Part shown: positions 44,351 through 55,428 of the stretch, in pieces
How the letters are laid out: each line of letters starts with the position of its first letter
Numbering within the stretch: position 1 is the stretch's first letter
From: Nymphaea colorata
Taxonomy: Eukaryota > Streptophyta > Magnoliopsida > Nymphaeales > Nymphaeaceae
Assembly: GCF_008831285.2 (NCBI RefSeq)
Contig: NC_045142.1
Location: 10,847,952 to 10,907,951 of the forward strand
Reading direction: 5' to 3'
Length of the DNA stretch: 60,000 bases
Translations under genes and position numbers: made by a program
Notes under the pieces: generated by a model
The model's input: the letters and a program-made list of their open reading frames with translations, nothing else
Told to the model about the DNA's origin: nothing
Databases searched by the model: none

Positions 44351-45480
44351 TCAATATGCAGTTTGGAGAAGGTTTGCCTGCTAAAGATTCTAGCGTGGTT
44401 GTTGTTGTTGGAACACTTGTACTATGCTTTGTGAAAGGTGTTCATGTGATCTTAGAAGGTATGGGTCCCTCACATGTCTTATTTAATATATGTATGACAA
44501 TGTACATTGATGTCCATATGTACGTCAGACCTACTTTGGTTTGGGTGTCATTTTTCAAAGTAGAAAAAAATGTGATTCTGCTCATTATATGTTTGACGCA
44601 CTCGGTCCGTTTCTCAACTCCTTCCCATGCATTAGTTCCTGGTGGTTTTGTGGCATTACACTCACTGCACCTCTTGCTAAAACAGTTGTTTGTATGAGCA
44701 ATACTTGGTAGAATAGTTTTTTCTTTCTTGACTCTGTGATGCCTTCTGGACTTTAGCTTTATCATAGTGTTTCAGGTAGTTTGTGATACTAATTCAAACC
44801 ATTGCTCTTATTCCTTTGAATATTTCCTCCTGGATCTTATATTTATAATAGTATGTCAGTAAGCTAGTTTCAAACTAGTGATTCTAACCTCTTTTTTAGG
44901 TTCTTGCTAAGCCAAAGACTGCTTTCAGGAACCCGTGCAAGAAAAAGTTTAGTTTGAAAAGTGTAAGTGTTCATATTCAACTAAACTTCAAAATTCTAAT
45001 TAAATGTTCTGTAGTTTTTCGCCAGTTGAACTTTTTTGGACCATAACTAGTTATGGCAACTTCATGCCGTTAAGGAAGTGATTAGTTATGTTGCAATTCT
45101 TTTATATATATATATAAAAAATAAAATTTATTCATGCCACAATCCTATATAGTTTACATACATCTGTAGAGAAAAGGGAGTGTTTCACGTGTGCTGACAT
45201 AGTATAGATGTGCTCTAGAAAAGGGTATACTGGATTCTTTTAGTACATATCTAATATCTATGATATGAGAGAGCGAGAGAGAGAGAGAGAGAGAGAGGTT
45301 TGTGTTCAAACTTTCCACCTGTTACTGCTGCAGTACTCGAAAGTCGCAACTGTTTAAGAGTAAATAGTTATTTGTTTAGATGCATGTCCTTACTTATGTA
45401 CTTATGCTTATACTGTGTTACAATGCAGCATCATTGTTGTACTCAAAGTTAGCACTATCTTGTGTTTCTCGTGGTCCATG
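44351..45480. other. Low-copy sequence with two weak exon-like stretches
   Basis: A plus-strand open frame begins at ATG 44356 (MQFGEGLPAKDSS) and reaches LEG at a GT near 44459. A second candidate exon, 44900-44962, has an acceptor (CTTTTTTAG) and a good donor (GTAAGTG) and reads FRNPCKKKFSLKS in an open phase of 21 codons. I recognise neither and cannot link them. A (GA)n run lies at about 45268-45297. Nothing else is seen. Confidence 0.2.
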
Positions 45481-45503
45481 AGTTTTATAGTTGTCACAAA
45501 TAT

Positions 45504-45527
45504 CACGAGATTTTCCAAAATCTCGTG
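45504..45527. repeat. Perfect 24-bp inverted repeat
   Basis: CACGAGATTTT, two bases, then its exact complement AAAATCTCGTG. Further copies of AATCTC and GATTTT follow to 45610, so this may be the tip of a small decayed MITE. Confidence 0.6.
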
Positions 45528-46599
45528 GTGTTTTACCAAAAGAACAAGTAAAACGAAAAAAATTAGAAAATCTCACAAGATTTTGAAAATCTAGCAAGAA
45601 CAAAAATCTCGATGATGTTTTTTGCAATTTTTTGTTCCTTTGTGACTATTAGTTTCTCATTTATTTTACTTTTCCTAATTTTTAGTATTTGTTATTGTTT
45701 TAAAATTTTCAGTTGAGAAGGGTTTCACAGGAATGAGTCGTTGTACCTACTACCATGCTGCCATGGCAGCATGAAAATAGGAAAAAGAAGGAAAAAAGGA
45801 TCTTGTACAAGTACTGGTCCTTCAGAATGCTGTATTTCCATATCTCTTCCTGTACATCCCATTCCAACTAAGAACATGTTGTTTCTGTTACAATAATGCA
45901 TCTGAACACATATTTCTTAATTCATGTTCCAATATGTGGGCAATACCCATCGCAAATCTGTCAATTTATCCTTACTTTTAGATCAACATTATATTATAGA
46001 TGTATCATCTACATCGTAATTCGTTGGTGGGCGCACTTTTTCTCATAGCTCATTTCTCAGCAATGAAGAAAAAAATTCTGCAGGTTGGCAGGTCAGCAGT
46101 CACATAAAGGGAGTGTGTTTTTTAGAGAGAAGAAAGCAGATGCAGCAATATGTTATATGCAGAAGATACGGTGGGTGGATTTTGTAATTTTTTTTTTTTA
46201 GATTTTTAGAATTAATTATGGGGATTCATAAGAGACCATGATGCCAGAGAGCACTAAGGATTGTAGTGGCAAGACTCGTCGCCGGGATCAACACAGTGCT
46301 TTTGAGAATGGAAGAAGAACAAACGAGGCATGTGTCAGCTTTTTGTGTCTTTGCCTTTTTCTACATCTCCCTTGTTACTTGAGCAGTTGGTGGAAAGAAA
46401 GGCATGTGAAGGAATCATTCAAATTTTTTCTATCCAGCTTTTGTTAATATCTTTGTATGGCCAGTAAGAGTAGGAATACTAAAGGTTTTTTAACGTGTTT
46501 TTGCTGGTTTTCATTTCTTTCTTGTTTCTCTTGTTAACAGCCTCTTGTGATTACGGAAAAAGATTGCCATCTGGGGGAGCTCAGTGGGTGTCTTTTTTT
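45528..46599. other. AT-rich sequence without a recognised gene
   Basis: Open frames here are short and without known motifs. No repeat or RNA gene was recognised. Confidence 0.4.
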
Positions 46600-46935
46600 T
46601 TAAAAAAAAAAAAACAATTAGTAACGCATTATTTCGTTACTAATAGACATTCAGTAATGCACAGAAACGTTAGAAAATGTGGACAATTTGCAACGCCCAA
46701 ATTCCTCACTAAAACCCAAATTTCTCCCTGCAAACCATGAATTTGCAACATAAAGTTTCGTTGTTATAAATAATTCATAACGAAATGTATTTGTTGGTGA
46801 TGTGCGATCTTTAGAAACAAAACTAATTTTTGTTGCTAATGAAATTAGCGTCGCGACTTCCAGTAACAAACGTTGTAACACATTGTTTTCGTTGGTAAAC
46901 ATATTTAAGAGCGAATATGCTGCGTTACTAATGGT
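46600..46935. repeat. TAGTAACG-motif repeat remnant
   Basis: Turns such as ATTAGTAACGCATT, TTTCGTTACTAAT, GAAATTAGCGTCGCGAC and GCGTTACTAATGG recall the text at 30370-30530. Probably subterminal sequence of an old DNA transposon; no terminus was found. Confidence 0.35.
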
Positions 46936-47039
46936 TCATTCTCTCACTGAAGGGGCGAAAAATAGTAGAAAGAAACATATAAAGAGAGTTAACGTGGCTG
47001 CATTTGTGAGATGCAGAAATCCAACAGTAATATCACAGC

Positions 47040-47180
47040 TGTAGAATCATTTTCAATTTTGGAATCAAAATTTATACTACCAAATACAGGAATATTCATT
47101 TCAATTGCAGTTCAAGTGGAATTTTAATTCTGGATTGTTGACTTCAGATTCTCAGAACCAATATTCCAGGCCAATCAAGC
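47040..47180. repeat. MITE-like fragment (copy M3)
   Basis: Contains TTTTGGAATCAAAATTTAT and GGAATTTTAATTCTGGATT in the style of the M family and ends near GGCCAATCAAGC, a diverged terminus. Confidence 0.4.
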
Positions 47181-47501
47181 ACGTACGTGCTTTTGCCTTG
47201 CTAACTACTAATAGACCGTGTAGTTGGAAAGAATATGCTACAAAATACATTAGATAATAAATGATGTAGAAAAGCATCCTGGCCGCTTTCTGTTTCTTGT
47301 ACTTATGTAAATACCATTATCTGATTTGTTCATAATAGACGGAGGGGATCCTACTACCCAGCAGCCTTGCATTTGAAATGGTGTAGAAAAGCATGTGCAC
47401 AGGAACATACGACAGCGGCTGGTTATATTTTTTTTAAAATAGCCAAAATAAAACTTTTGGAAATCTTGACAGCTAAATGTTCGAAACATCAGGTTCTATG
47501 G

Positions 47502-47934
47502 CTTGGGATGAACAACGAGCAAGCCGAGCTCAAGCTCCACTGGACTCACATATAGCTCTGCTCGAGTTCAACTTGAGCTCGACTTAAGTTTTATGAGGTG
47601 AGAAAGAGCTCGACTTACTTAACCGAGTCCAAAATGGAGCTTGACTCATTTAAGATTGTATCCCTTAATATATATTTTATGCTTAAAGATTTCATATTTT
47701 TATTTAAGCCATTTTAAGCTTTAAAAATTGCCAAAACAAGTATTAGTGTTAATTGAGGCTAATTGAGTTTAATCGAGTTGAGTTCTTCCAACTCTAACCT
47801 ATCTCATTTACAAACATGAATTATCAGTTAAGCCCGAACTCGACTCATTTAACTTATTGGTCAAGCTCGAGTAAAGCTTAACAGAGTGAGTTTGAGTTGA
47901 GCTTGAGTTGGGTTGACTCGTTGAACATTCCTAC
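47502..47934. mobile_element. hAT-like MITE with GTTCAACGAGTC-type ends
   Basis: Left end TTGGGATGAACAACGAGC and right end GAGTTGGGTTGACTCGTTG then AACATTCCTA form imperfect inverted repeats of about 30 bp. The interior is full of GAGCTCGAGTT and ACTCGAGCT turns. Plants carry many such small elements; no clear 8-bp duplication was found. Confidence 0.5.
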
Positions 47935-48003
47935 TTATATGACCCCTACTACCTATATGACCCCCTGCCATGCAGTCGGCACCCAAGGCATCTTTTTCAG
48001 ACA

Positions 48004-48200
48004 AATTCTTAATCATGGGCGGACCCACATGTGAGCATGTGTAGGTAGTCGCCCACAAATTCCACTGCATCTTATTTAGTTTCACATAGCGTTTTTCAGG
48101 ATTTTATTTATGCGTACATATGTGCCCCTTAATCTTTTTATTATGTCTAATATTTTCTTGAATAATTACCCATACTAGAAATTTTTCTGGCTCTCCCCTC
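48004..48200. repeat. Dispersed repeat GGCGGACCCACATGTG to TTTCTGGCT
   Basis: Starts ATGGGCGGACCCACATGTG and ends AATTTTTCTGGCTCTCCC. The same two marks with similar text between them are at 51920-52075, and diverged pieces occur near 23600 and 24170. Likely a small non-autonomous transposon family. Confidence 0.5.
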
Positions 48201-49109
48201 TCTTACTGGACCAAGAGTACTTTTAAATAACAATTGAAGGAAATGAATCGAAAGGTTGAGAAACAAGCGAAACAGCCGATGGTTTCAGCTGCTTGGCTAA
48301 CAGATACTAAGTATTTTGATCTACAATGGCATTAGAAAATGCAAAACAATTAATTAGCTAACTTGAAGCGTTTGCCTCCCAGATGGATATTAATTTTTTA
48401 GAGTACTTCAGACGTTTCTAGAAGCAAGTTATGAATTATGATTGACTCGATGGAATTTGAAGTTCGAATTTTACCAACTTTTTTTGTCTCCAAAAAATGT
48501 TTCGTCATGCAGAGAAACTGACAAGCTCGTGCTATGCTGGGTTCATTGCCGAATGACTCACGCTTGAACAAGATAAAAAAAGTACGTTCATCTTGTTTAC
48601 CAGCCAGCATAACATGCACCCCGAGGGTCTCTCATAACGGAATTGTATATATAAGATATCATCAATTCAATTCTCATAGGTACTACTCTTTAATTTAAAT
48701 ATGACATGCAACTACACAAGTCAACCTGAAGTAACCTTGAATCTGCGGACGGGAGGAGGAATAAGGTGGCTTTTGCCTCTACCACCACCACCTGACCTAC
48801 CACTTCCTTTTTCGTTTTTAATTTGTAATGGGTAAATGTGCTGATCAAGCAACCCAAAATAATAAATGTCACTCAATGGACGGACCTAATATCATCTATA
48901 AGGTTTACCTGTCTTATTTCCACTGGCGATTAAAACCCAATAATGAATGGTTGATAACACACACATGTATATATATTTTATATAGATACACTCCTCCAGC
49001 AATCAAACATGGGCGAGAGTAAGTTGTTTGGGATCCCTCCCAGGTTCTCTTGCGTTCACAAGATCGCACTTTAAGGGCCCTACTTTTGCGTTCACAAGAT
49101 CTCACTACG
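48201..49109. other. No recognised gene
   Basis: AT-rich. A phrase TTGCGTTCACAAGATC occurs twice about 36 bp apart (49049-49105), a small tandem duplication. Reading frames are short and featureless. Confidence 0.4.
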
Positions 49110-49256
49110 GTCGTGTTTGGATGACACTTCAAAATGGATTTGTAATGCAGCTTGTGTACCTTCAAAACAACTTTTTAGAGTGTTTTGACTAGATGAATTG
49201 AATAATCTCAGCCCCCAGTTTATTAAAAAAAATAAGTTTTAGGTGCATCCAAACCC
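49110..49256. repeat. Small MITE with GTGTTTGGATG ends
   Basis: CGTGTTTGGATGACACTT at the left and AGGTGCATCCAAACCC at the right are imperfect inverted repeats around a 115-bp AT-rich core. Typical MITE size and form. Target duplication not resolved. Confidence 0.5.
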
Positions 49257-49520
49257 AAACCCAAACCCATTTTTTCATAAAACCAATTTTGTTGCTTGTG
49301 TGAGATGTGTATCCACACTCATACCTTAATATTATAAGGCACATTTTCTCGTTTCAAAATTTAAAACTAAAAGAGAAGAGCGTAGGACCAATACACAACA
49401 CAAAAGGAATTTCAAGTTTCAACCCAAGAAAGAAGCGGTCATCGGCGGTCGGGCTTCCCGCTTTGACCCAATCCCGTTCTTTTTTCTCCTCCCTTCCTCC
49501 TCTCCCTCCTGCACGGCCAC

Positions 49521-49711
49521 TATATATGCATATCATGTCCGCGTTCTTGTACTTCCACAACAACAACAGCATCCAAATCCCTAGTTACAGTTCTCTCTTC
49601 TTCTCACAATCCACAAGCTCTCTCCCTTTCTTCTTGTGCTTCTTGTTCGGGTGCTTAAATCGATGGTGCTTATCAAGATCCACCTTCATCCATGCCTAGC
49701 ATCAGTCTCTC
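49521..49711 (+). promoter_or_regulatory. Promoter-like segment cut at the duplication breakpoint
   Basis: A TATA element TATATATGCA at 49521-49530 is followed by a leader-like stretch rich in ACAACAACA and CT repeats, as in many plant 5' untranslated regions. ATGs at 49536 and 49663 each open short frames ending just before or at the start of the duplicated block (49712). The second begins MVLIKIHLH. It may be the orphan 5' end of a gene whose body was replaced at the breakpoint. Evidence is compositional only. Confidence 0.3.
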
Positions 49712-51919
49712 CATAAATATCTGATCGGGATCGAATACGGATCCAGATCAGATTTATTTTTAAAACAAAATATCTTATATCCAATGTTCTTACTTTTTAA
49801 AAATCAGCCAAATTCGGTTCAAAAAAATCATATTTGGATTGTGAAATCAGATTTCAGATTCAGATATGTCTTTTCTTTGTTCGTATTTCAATTCCAATTT
49901 GAATTCAAATACGTGAATATCGGAGACAGCAGATACAATTAAGAGTATATCCAATTCGAGTCGATCAATTGACATCCCTAACTGCTACCGGCATGGACCA
50001 ACATTGTGGGGGAAAGTATTTTATAAATGCAGGCACGGACTTAATGTTCAGTAATATATAGTCAGCTGCCGTCGAATTAAGTACTCATTAATTTGATCAT
50101 GAAGTGCTGGGCTGTTCATAAGCCACGCGGGTCAAGTGATGCATATGATTACACAACTTTCGACTTGTCCCCACCACAATTTCATTAGCACTTGAGTGTC
50201 CTAGCAGCATTGCTTGATTAATTGTGAGATGATAATGAAATAATTGTTTTGCTTCTCTAATTACATTCTAAGCCCAATACACCTTGCTCGGCCTCCAAGT
50301 TAAAGCTTAATTTAAAGCCAAAAGTTTGTGTGTTTGCAGTTGATTAAGATGACTGTAATTATACGTAGTCCACATTTTCTTTTTAAGAATTGTTTCCTTT
50401 TGTCAAGTACATGTAAATATTAATATCTGAAAATAAAAAGTTTTAAGAAAATATGACTATGGAAAAATACGGTTTAACATACTTTATTTATTATTTGTAT
50501 TTCCTCGAAAAATTTAAATAGTAGAATTTGAAAGTTAAATCAAATTTACAGTTTCATATTGTTAAAATATGAGCACTCTTCAGTACAATTTTCATATAAA
50601 GTAATAGATCAACTAATTTTTTATTTTTTCTGCTTTATTATATATAATGCAAAAAAAAAAAACTTATGTTTTATCTATTAAATGATATAAAGGTAAGACA
50701 TAATTATATTTTCAAAAACATATATTTTGATTTTTACGTTCATTTTTAAAAACAAGGTTAGTAATCTGAATAATGTTTGCAAGATATCGGAGAATGCTGA
50801 TTGCTAAACTTTAAAAACCCGTCGCTAAAAAATAGTAACTATATTGCCATATATTGGCGGTGGTTATGGTGGTTTTAGTGTTGATGTGTGGTCCTTTTAA
50901 AAATGAATTTTTAAATTTTAGACATGAAACAGCTATCCAATAGCCAGCACCATTGACTTTATCTCTCTCTCTCTATATATATATATATATCAACGGACAT
51001 GCACCCAATTGTCACTCTATTCTTATACTATTTCAGGTTGACCACATTAAGGTGAGCCACTTTTATTTCTGGCATTTACATCTAGTTTAAGCATGTCACC
51101 ATCTATCAATTGGATAAAAAAAATGCTTGCATAAGCAGTGATCATTTTAATTGGACTATCATTCAATAAGCATCATTAATAAATTAAATGGGAAAACCAA
51201 ACCACATATGGCATGAGATTGAGTACCGGAGGAGCTACATGGTTCACTTTATGGATGAAAAAGGAGAAATGCAAATGTTCTCATTCTCAAACTCGGAGGC
51301 CTCAAAATAAAGGCTAATTCCTACCCCTCCCATAAGCTTTTTACCATGATATTTGTCCTCGCAAGGCCTAATAGTGGCGCTCAATCTAATGGCTGCATTT
51401 GCTTGCTTAGGTCATACGTCAAGTCTTACATTAATCTCTCTCTCTCTCTCTCTAATGAAGGAATTTAACAGCATTGATTGTTAATGTTTTGAAAATAGTA
51501 ACGATCAATATTACAGGCTTTCATGTATATAGCAGTCAATGTCCAATATCATCACATGATGACGCATCCTCGGTCATCTTTAACTCTAATAGAGATGCGT
51601 TCGCACGTTTTACAGCAGACCGGGAGCCTGCAGGGTTCCTCCTTCTTTTTCTCCTCCACCTTTGGCGGTGGCCCCACCGTCACAATCTGAACCATCTTCC
51701 CTGCCTTCTTCAATCGGGTGACTACGGCCACTGGGTCAACGTTGCCGATCACCGTCACCGTGCTTTTCTCGGCATCGATCTCTATCTTGTCAATCCCTAC
51801 CATCACCAATGAATAAACAGAAAATATAAGACGGGAGTTCTATCGGCACAACCGACATCCAAAGCTTCATAGAATGTTGTTTGCAGATGAACATTATGGT
51901 ATCTCAAAACCAGCCAACC
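49712..51919. repeat. Duplicated block, copy 1 (2.2 kb)
   Basis: Matches 55429-59963 from CATAAATATCTGATC to CAAAACCAGCCAACC. Landmarks in both: CAGATCAGATTTATTTTT, GTGCTGGGCTGTTCA, the HIPP last exon, and a CT run before it. Apart from that exon the block looks non-coding; it is the 3' flank of the HIPP gene. A (TC)n run is at 51435-51453, shorter than in copy 2. Excluding the hAT-type insertion, the copies are about 2208 and 2240 bp long. Confidence 0.88.
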
Positions 51920-53813
51920 AGTGGCGGAGCCACATATAGGCTGGTGAGGGCAGTTGCCTACACAAGCTTCTGAATTTTTTTATATTAAAATCATTTAATA
52001 TTTACTTTATTATATATGAAAGTGCCCATTCAGGTATGAATCAGTGTTTGTCCAAAAAAAATTTCTGGCTTTACAAGTTTTGGTCTGAGCATAGGATGAA
52101 AAGGATAGGTGAACTTTGGAAATGTTTCAGGTATTCCTTTTTGATTCAGTTTCATGAGGGGGGCGTTTGATTTGCAGGAATTGTTAGAATTTTAGAATCA
52201 AAATTCTTATGTTTTGAAAAAAAAAAAGAATATTGGTTCAGGAATTAGTGAATAATTCGGAATTAAAATTCTGGAATCAAAATCCTAACAAATTTTAATT
52301 CCGGAATCAAAATTTCAGCCGAGCATGCATTGTCTTCTCCCGCCCCTACAAAGCAGTCTCCCTCTCATTGAAGAAGGCACCAACTTCATCGACAGGCCTC
52401 ACCTCTGGAAAGCCCTAACCCGATGCCCCAAATTGTTAGTTTTCTACTGTCCTTCCACATAGAAAAGTAGTGTTTTGCTAACTGGAGATCATTTTTTTGT
52501 CGGTCATTATTTTACTAGATTCAAACTTATCTGTAGGAAAGCAAACGGTTTGGATCCAGGACTGCTAATTGCATTAGAAAATAAGAAACTTCTACAAAAA
52601 AAAAAAGAAAAAGAAAAAGGCTCAAATCAGATCTAAACCATTTGAACCCCTCTTTATCTGCTATTAGGGCTTCACCATTTTTCTGACAAGTGTATTATAT
52701 CCCCACTGATTGACATTCTTGGTTTTTCCTTTCTCAGTTTTCTGAATGTGGAAAATGTAAACATATTCATCAAAGCCAGATCAGCTGACGAGTTAACTAA
52801 GCCCCGGCCATGAGATGGATTCACAGAAGGAGGAAAAGTGGGAAGACTGAAGTAGGCATTTGGCTTTAGAAGGTAACTTTGTCATGACCCCCATTAAGTG
52901 GCTGTCCTTGTAAATGAGTTGCACAAAAAGAGAAAAGAAACGCAGTTTGTATCAGAACAGAGTAAAATGCAAGGCTTGTTTCTTTGTATTTTAAAATATT
53001 GGAGTAATTATTTTTATAATTTTTTTATCCCAGCTATTTTTTGTTGGATTTTTAGACTGTTCGGTGGAGAAAATTGGAACGGGATGAAACTAAAATTTTC
53101 ATATCAATTCCAGTTTGAGATAGAATTTTGATTTTGTAATTTTGATTTTAGAATGAAAATTCCCAAGCCATCAAACGCCCCCTAGAGGATTCCTTTTCCT
53201 ACTAAATAATTTCCAAGTTTGTGAGAACATATTCCTCGAGTTTGGGACATAGATATTTGTTGGGTAACCAGGAATGAGTAATTTATCCTACCGCTTGACA
53301 AGAGGGCCGAAACTCTCAACCTTTCCCCTCATCCCCTCAAGATACAGACTCACTCACTTTCAATGCCTCAAAATAGATGTCAACATTATGCTTCAATTTG
53401 CATGTCAGCACCTCTGTTTTATAGCACATGAAGTTGATGCACCAGAAATTTCAAATGGACATGGAACGCCTACCAGCCCTCACTCCCTTCCTTGTGCCAA
53501 CCCCCTTGGAGATGCGATGAATGTATTTTCATTCAATCAACTAACACAAACAGATATAAAGGAAAACGTGCTATCATAACCATTTCTCAAGCAACAAAAA
53601 GTTCAAAAACTACATAATCCTTTACGTACCCATCAGTTTGGTTATTGCTCTCATCACCAGGACCTTGCATTTGAGGCAATATAACTCCACTTTTAACACT
53701 ATTTTCAATACCTGCTTCAAATGGAGTTTAATCCATTCTCTGGAAATCAGATGTGCAAGATGCAGCAAAGCAGGGGGATCAGGAAATGAAGAACTCACCT
53801 CGTTGGCTCCCAT
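51552..53813 (-). CDS. HIPP gene 1: heavy-metal-associated isoprenylated plant protein, three exons
   Basis: Exons, minus strand: 53799-53813 (MGANE), 53630-53711 and 51552-51796; 342 coding bases, 113 residues plus stop. Donors are GTGAGT and GTACGT, acceptors GCAG and GTAG, and the phases fit. Residues 6-70 form one HMA domain with metal-binding C17-L-K-C20 (ELYCLKCK); strands IVLKVEL and IDKIEIDAEKSTVTV are evident. Then come GPPP, a Lys/Glu linker, a Cys-rich stretch (CRLPVCCKTC) and the C-terminal CVIM, a CaaX box for prenylation. In this family such proteins bind Cu, Zn or Cd ions or act at membranes in stress and immunity; the ligand here is unknown. An in-frame ATG at 53858 is a less likely start, too near the TATA element. 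Intron 2 (1833 bp) holds a MITE-like insertion. Confidence 0.85.
51920..52075. repeat. Dispersed repeat GGCGGAGCCACAT to TTTCTGGCTT
   Basis: Begins GTGGCGGAGCCACATATAGG and ends AAATTTCTGGCTTTAC; second good copy of the family at 48004-48200. It starts exactly where the duplicated block stops matching copy 2, and lies in intron 2 of HIPP gene 1. Confidence 0.5.
52158..53182. mobile_element. MITE-like element (copy M4) in intron 2 of HIPP gene 1
   Basis: The left end GGGGGCGTTTGAT and right end ATCAAACGCCCCC are perfect 13-bp inverted repeats, followed inward on both sides by AATTCTGGAATTAAAATT-type text. Size 1025 bp, with an unrelated interior (about 52330-53060) and no transposase. Termini of this kind recall PIF/Harbinger-type MITEs, but a TTA or TAA target duplication is not clear (TGA and TAG flank it). 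Family members: 3895-4078, 26468-30231, 47040-47180. Confidence 0.65.
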
Positions 53814-53861
53814 TTCTGCAGCAAAGTCGACGACCCTTATGATCAAGGACACACACATGGC

Positions 53862-53874
53862 ATATATATATATA
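53862..53874 (-). promoter_or_regulatory. Probable TATA element of HIPP gene 1
   Basis: Minus-strand CTATATATATATATG ends about 50 bases before the MGANE start codon, so transcription would begin close to 53835 with a short leader. The AT repeat could also be a chance microsatellite. Confidence 0.5.
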
Positions 53875-55428
53875 GAGAGAGACCTCTTGAAAGAACTTGT
53901 CAACTGCATGAAAGAGTACAAGATTGCGTGCATGCTCCATAAGAAAGGTCGATATTAGCGTTATATTATTCTTTCACTGTAATATGAAAACATTATTACC
54001 ATTATTATTGTTGTTATTATTATTATTAAATACTACATTAGTTGCATGGATGTGGTCAACATTTTTTGGTTGGGGCCGATGGGGATGTACTCAAAAGAAG
54101 CCAATGTTCCTTTTCTTTTCCCTTTATTCTTAGGGTATGAGCTGGTTTACAACGTGAGTAAAAAATGAGACACCCGTCAACTAAGCGTCATGTACCCATT
54201 ATTGCGTCATGCACCCATTATTTTCATATCAAGAAAATAACATCCATAGAAATCAAACTGATGACTGAACTTTTACCACAACGCTAGTCCGACCAGCTAT
54301 GTTATGCCTTTAGGGCAGCATTATGCATCCATAGGAGATCTGTTCTTTTTTTCAAATGGATTGAAAAGCCATGCTGCGTTATAGTCGATGATCAAGCATA
54401 TGTTTACCCAGATCTAATATTTTGTGTCGGGGGCTTGTTTTGCCCATCCAATTGAATCTGCCTTGCACCTTCTAATTAGACCACAGAAATAATTTACTTG
54501 AAGGAGAAGAATACATTATATCATGACAAGAACTGTTCACCTGGTGAATTAGCCCTTAACTTAATCCACGAACTGGAACAGTGTGCAGAACCCTTCCCAA
54601 TGTAAGATGTTATGGTTTTTTTAATCTGTGGATCGCAGTGGTATCTTGTTCCGTGTTTGAATTGTATGAAAACGACCTAAGGCAGACTTTACGTCATCCA
54701 CGTAAGTACTCCCCCCATTTGAATTACACGGGTAGGGTGCCACTTGACCTGACCTGCAAGCATTTTCTTTTGCTTTCAAGGTTCGTCTAGAACTTCAGTT
54801 GCGGTACTGGTGGGGTTTGTGGCAAGACAGGCAGTGCTAAGCTCCAGAGTGGGAGGCACAGATGACGCCTCTCAACCCCTTTTAAACACACTCTGAGAGA
54901 GTCGTGTTTCATAAGAATGTTTGAAAAGGAAGGAAGAAAGGACATGGTCAGATCTGCAAACGCTCCAGACAATGGTAGCTTTCACAATTCGTTCGGCAAG
55001 ACCATATTATAGTAACAGAAGGGCCCCTCTTTAACTTGCGGAAAAAGAAAAGGGTGCTTGATTTTGGAACATTTGGATATCCACTAGTTACTCTCAGCCC
55101 GTGACGTACACAGAGACTGCATTAACCAATATTTGAAGACAATGATCACTTGGTGATTTTCAATAATTTTTTTCCTTTAAAAAGTTAACTTTGAACTGTT
55201 TAATTTACAAAAGAAGGGGTCAACAAGGGCCGAAGCCATCAATTGAAGCTGATATTTTGGCTGGTTCAAGTGCTGCTGCCAATGTGAATATACCCGATTT
55301 GGATCGGATATTCAACCAAACCATCCCTAAAGAATTAGATGTGGGAAAAAAAATTAATATCTGATCAAGAAATTGCAACAGATTTGGATTTAAAAAATGA
55401 CATCCGATCAAACTCATAATACGATATA
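53875..55428. other. Upstream region of HIPP gene 1, no further gene recognised
   Basis: Holds a (TTA)n-like microsatellite (about 53990-54028), a SINE-like piece (54249-54307) and otherwise AT-rich sequence. CCACGTAAG near 54700 resembles an ABA-response core, a weak observation. The small frames on both strands lack motifs. Confidence 0.4.
54249..54307 (-). repeat. tRNA-derived SINE-like piece, second copy
   Basis: The minus strand has ACATAGCTGGTCGGAC as an A-box-like element and CAGTTTGATTTC as a B-box-like element downstream, with the phrase ATAGCTGGTCG shared with 24874-24928. Confidence 0.4.

Noticed and set aside
49663-49716. First exon of another HIPP gene (MVLIKIHLH)
   Set aside because: The frame ends after 17 codons without a donor site or the CxxC segment; kept only as a promoter-like fragment.
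53859-53933. Upstream ATG at 53933 as the HIPP gene 1 start
   Set aside because: It lies upstream of the probable TATA element and adds a low-complexity leader; the MGANE start fits the donor site and family form.
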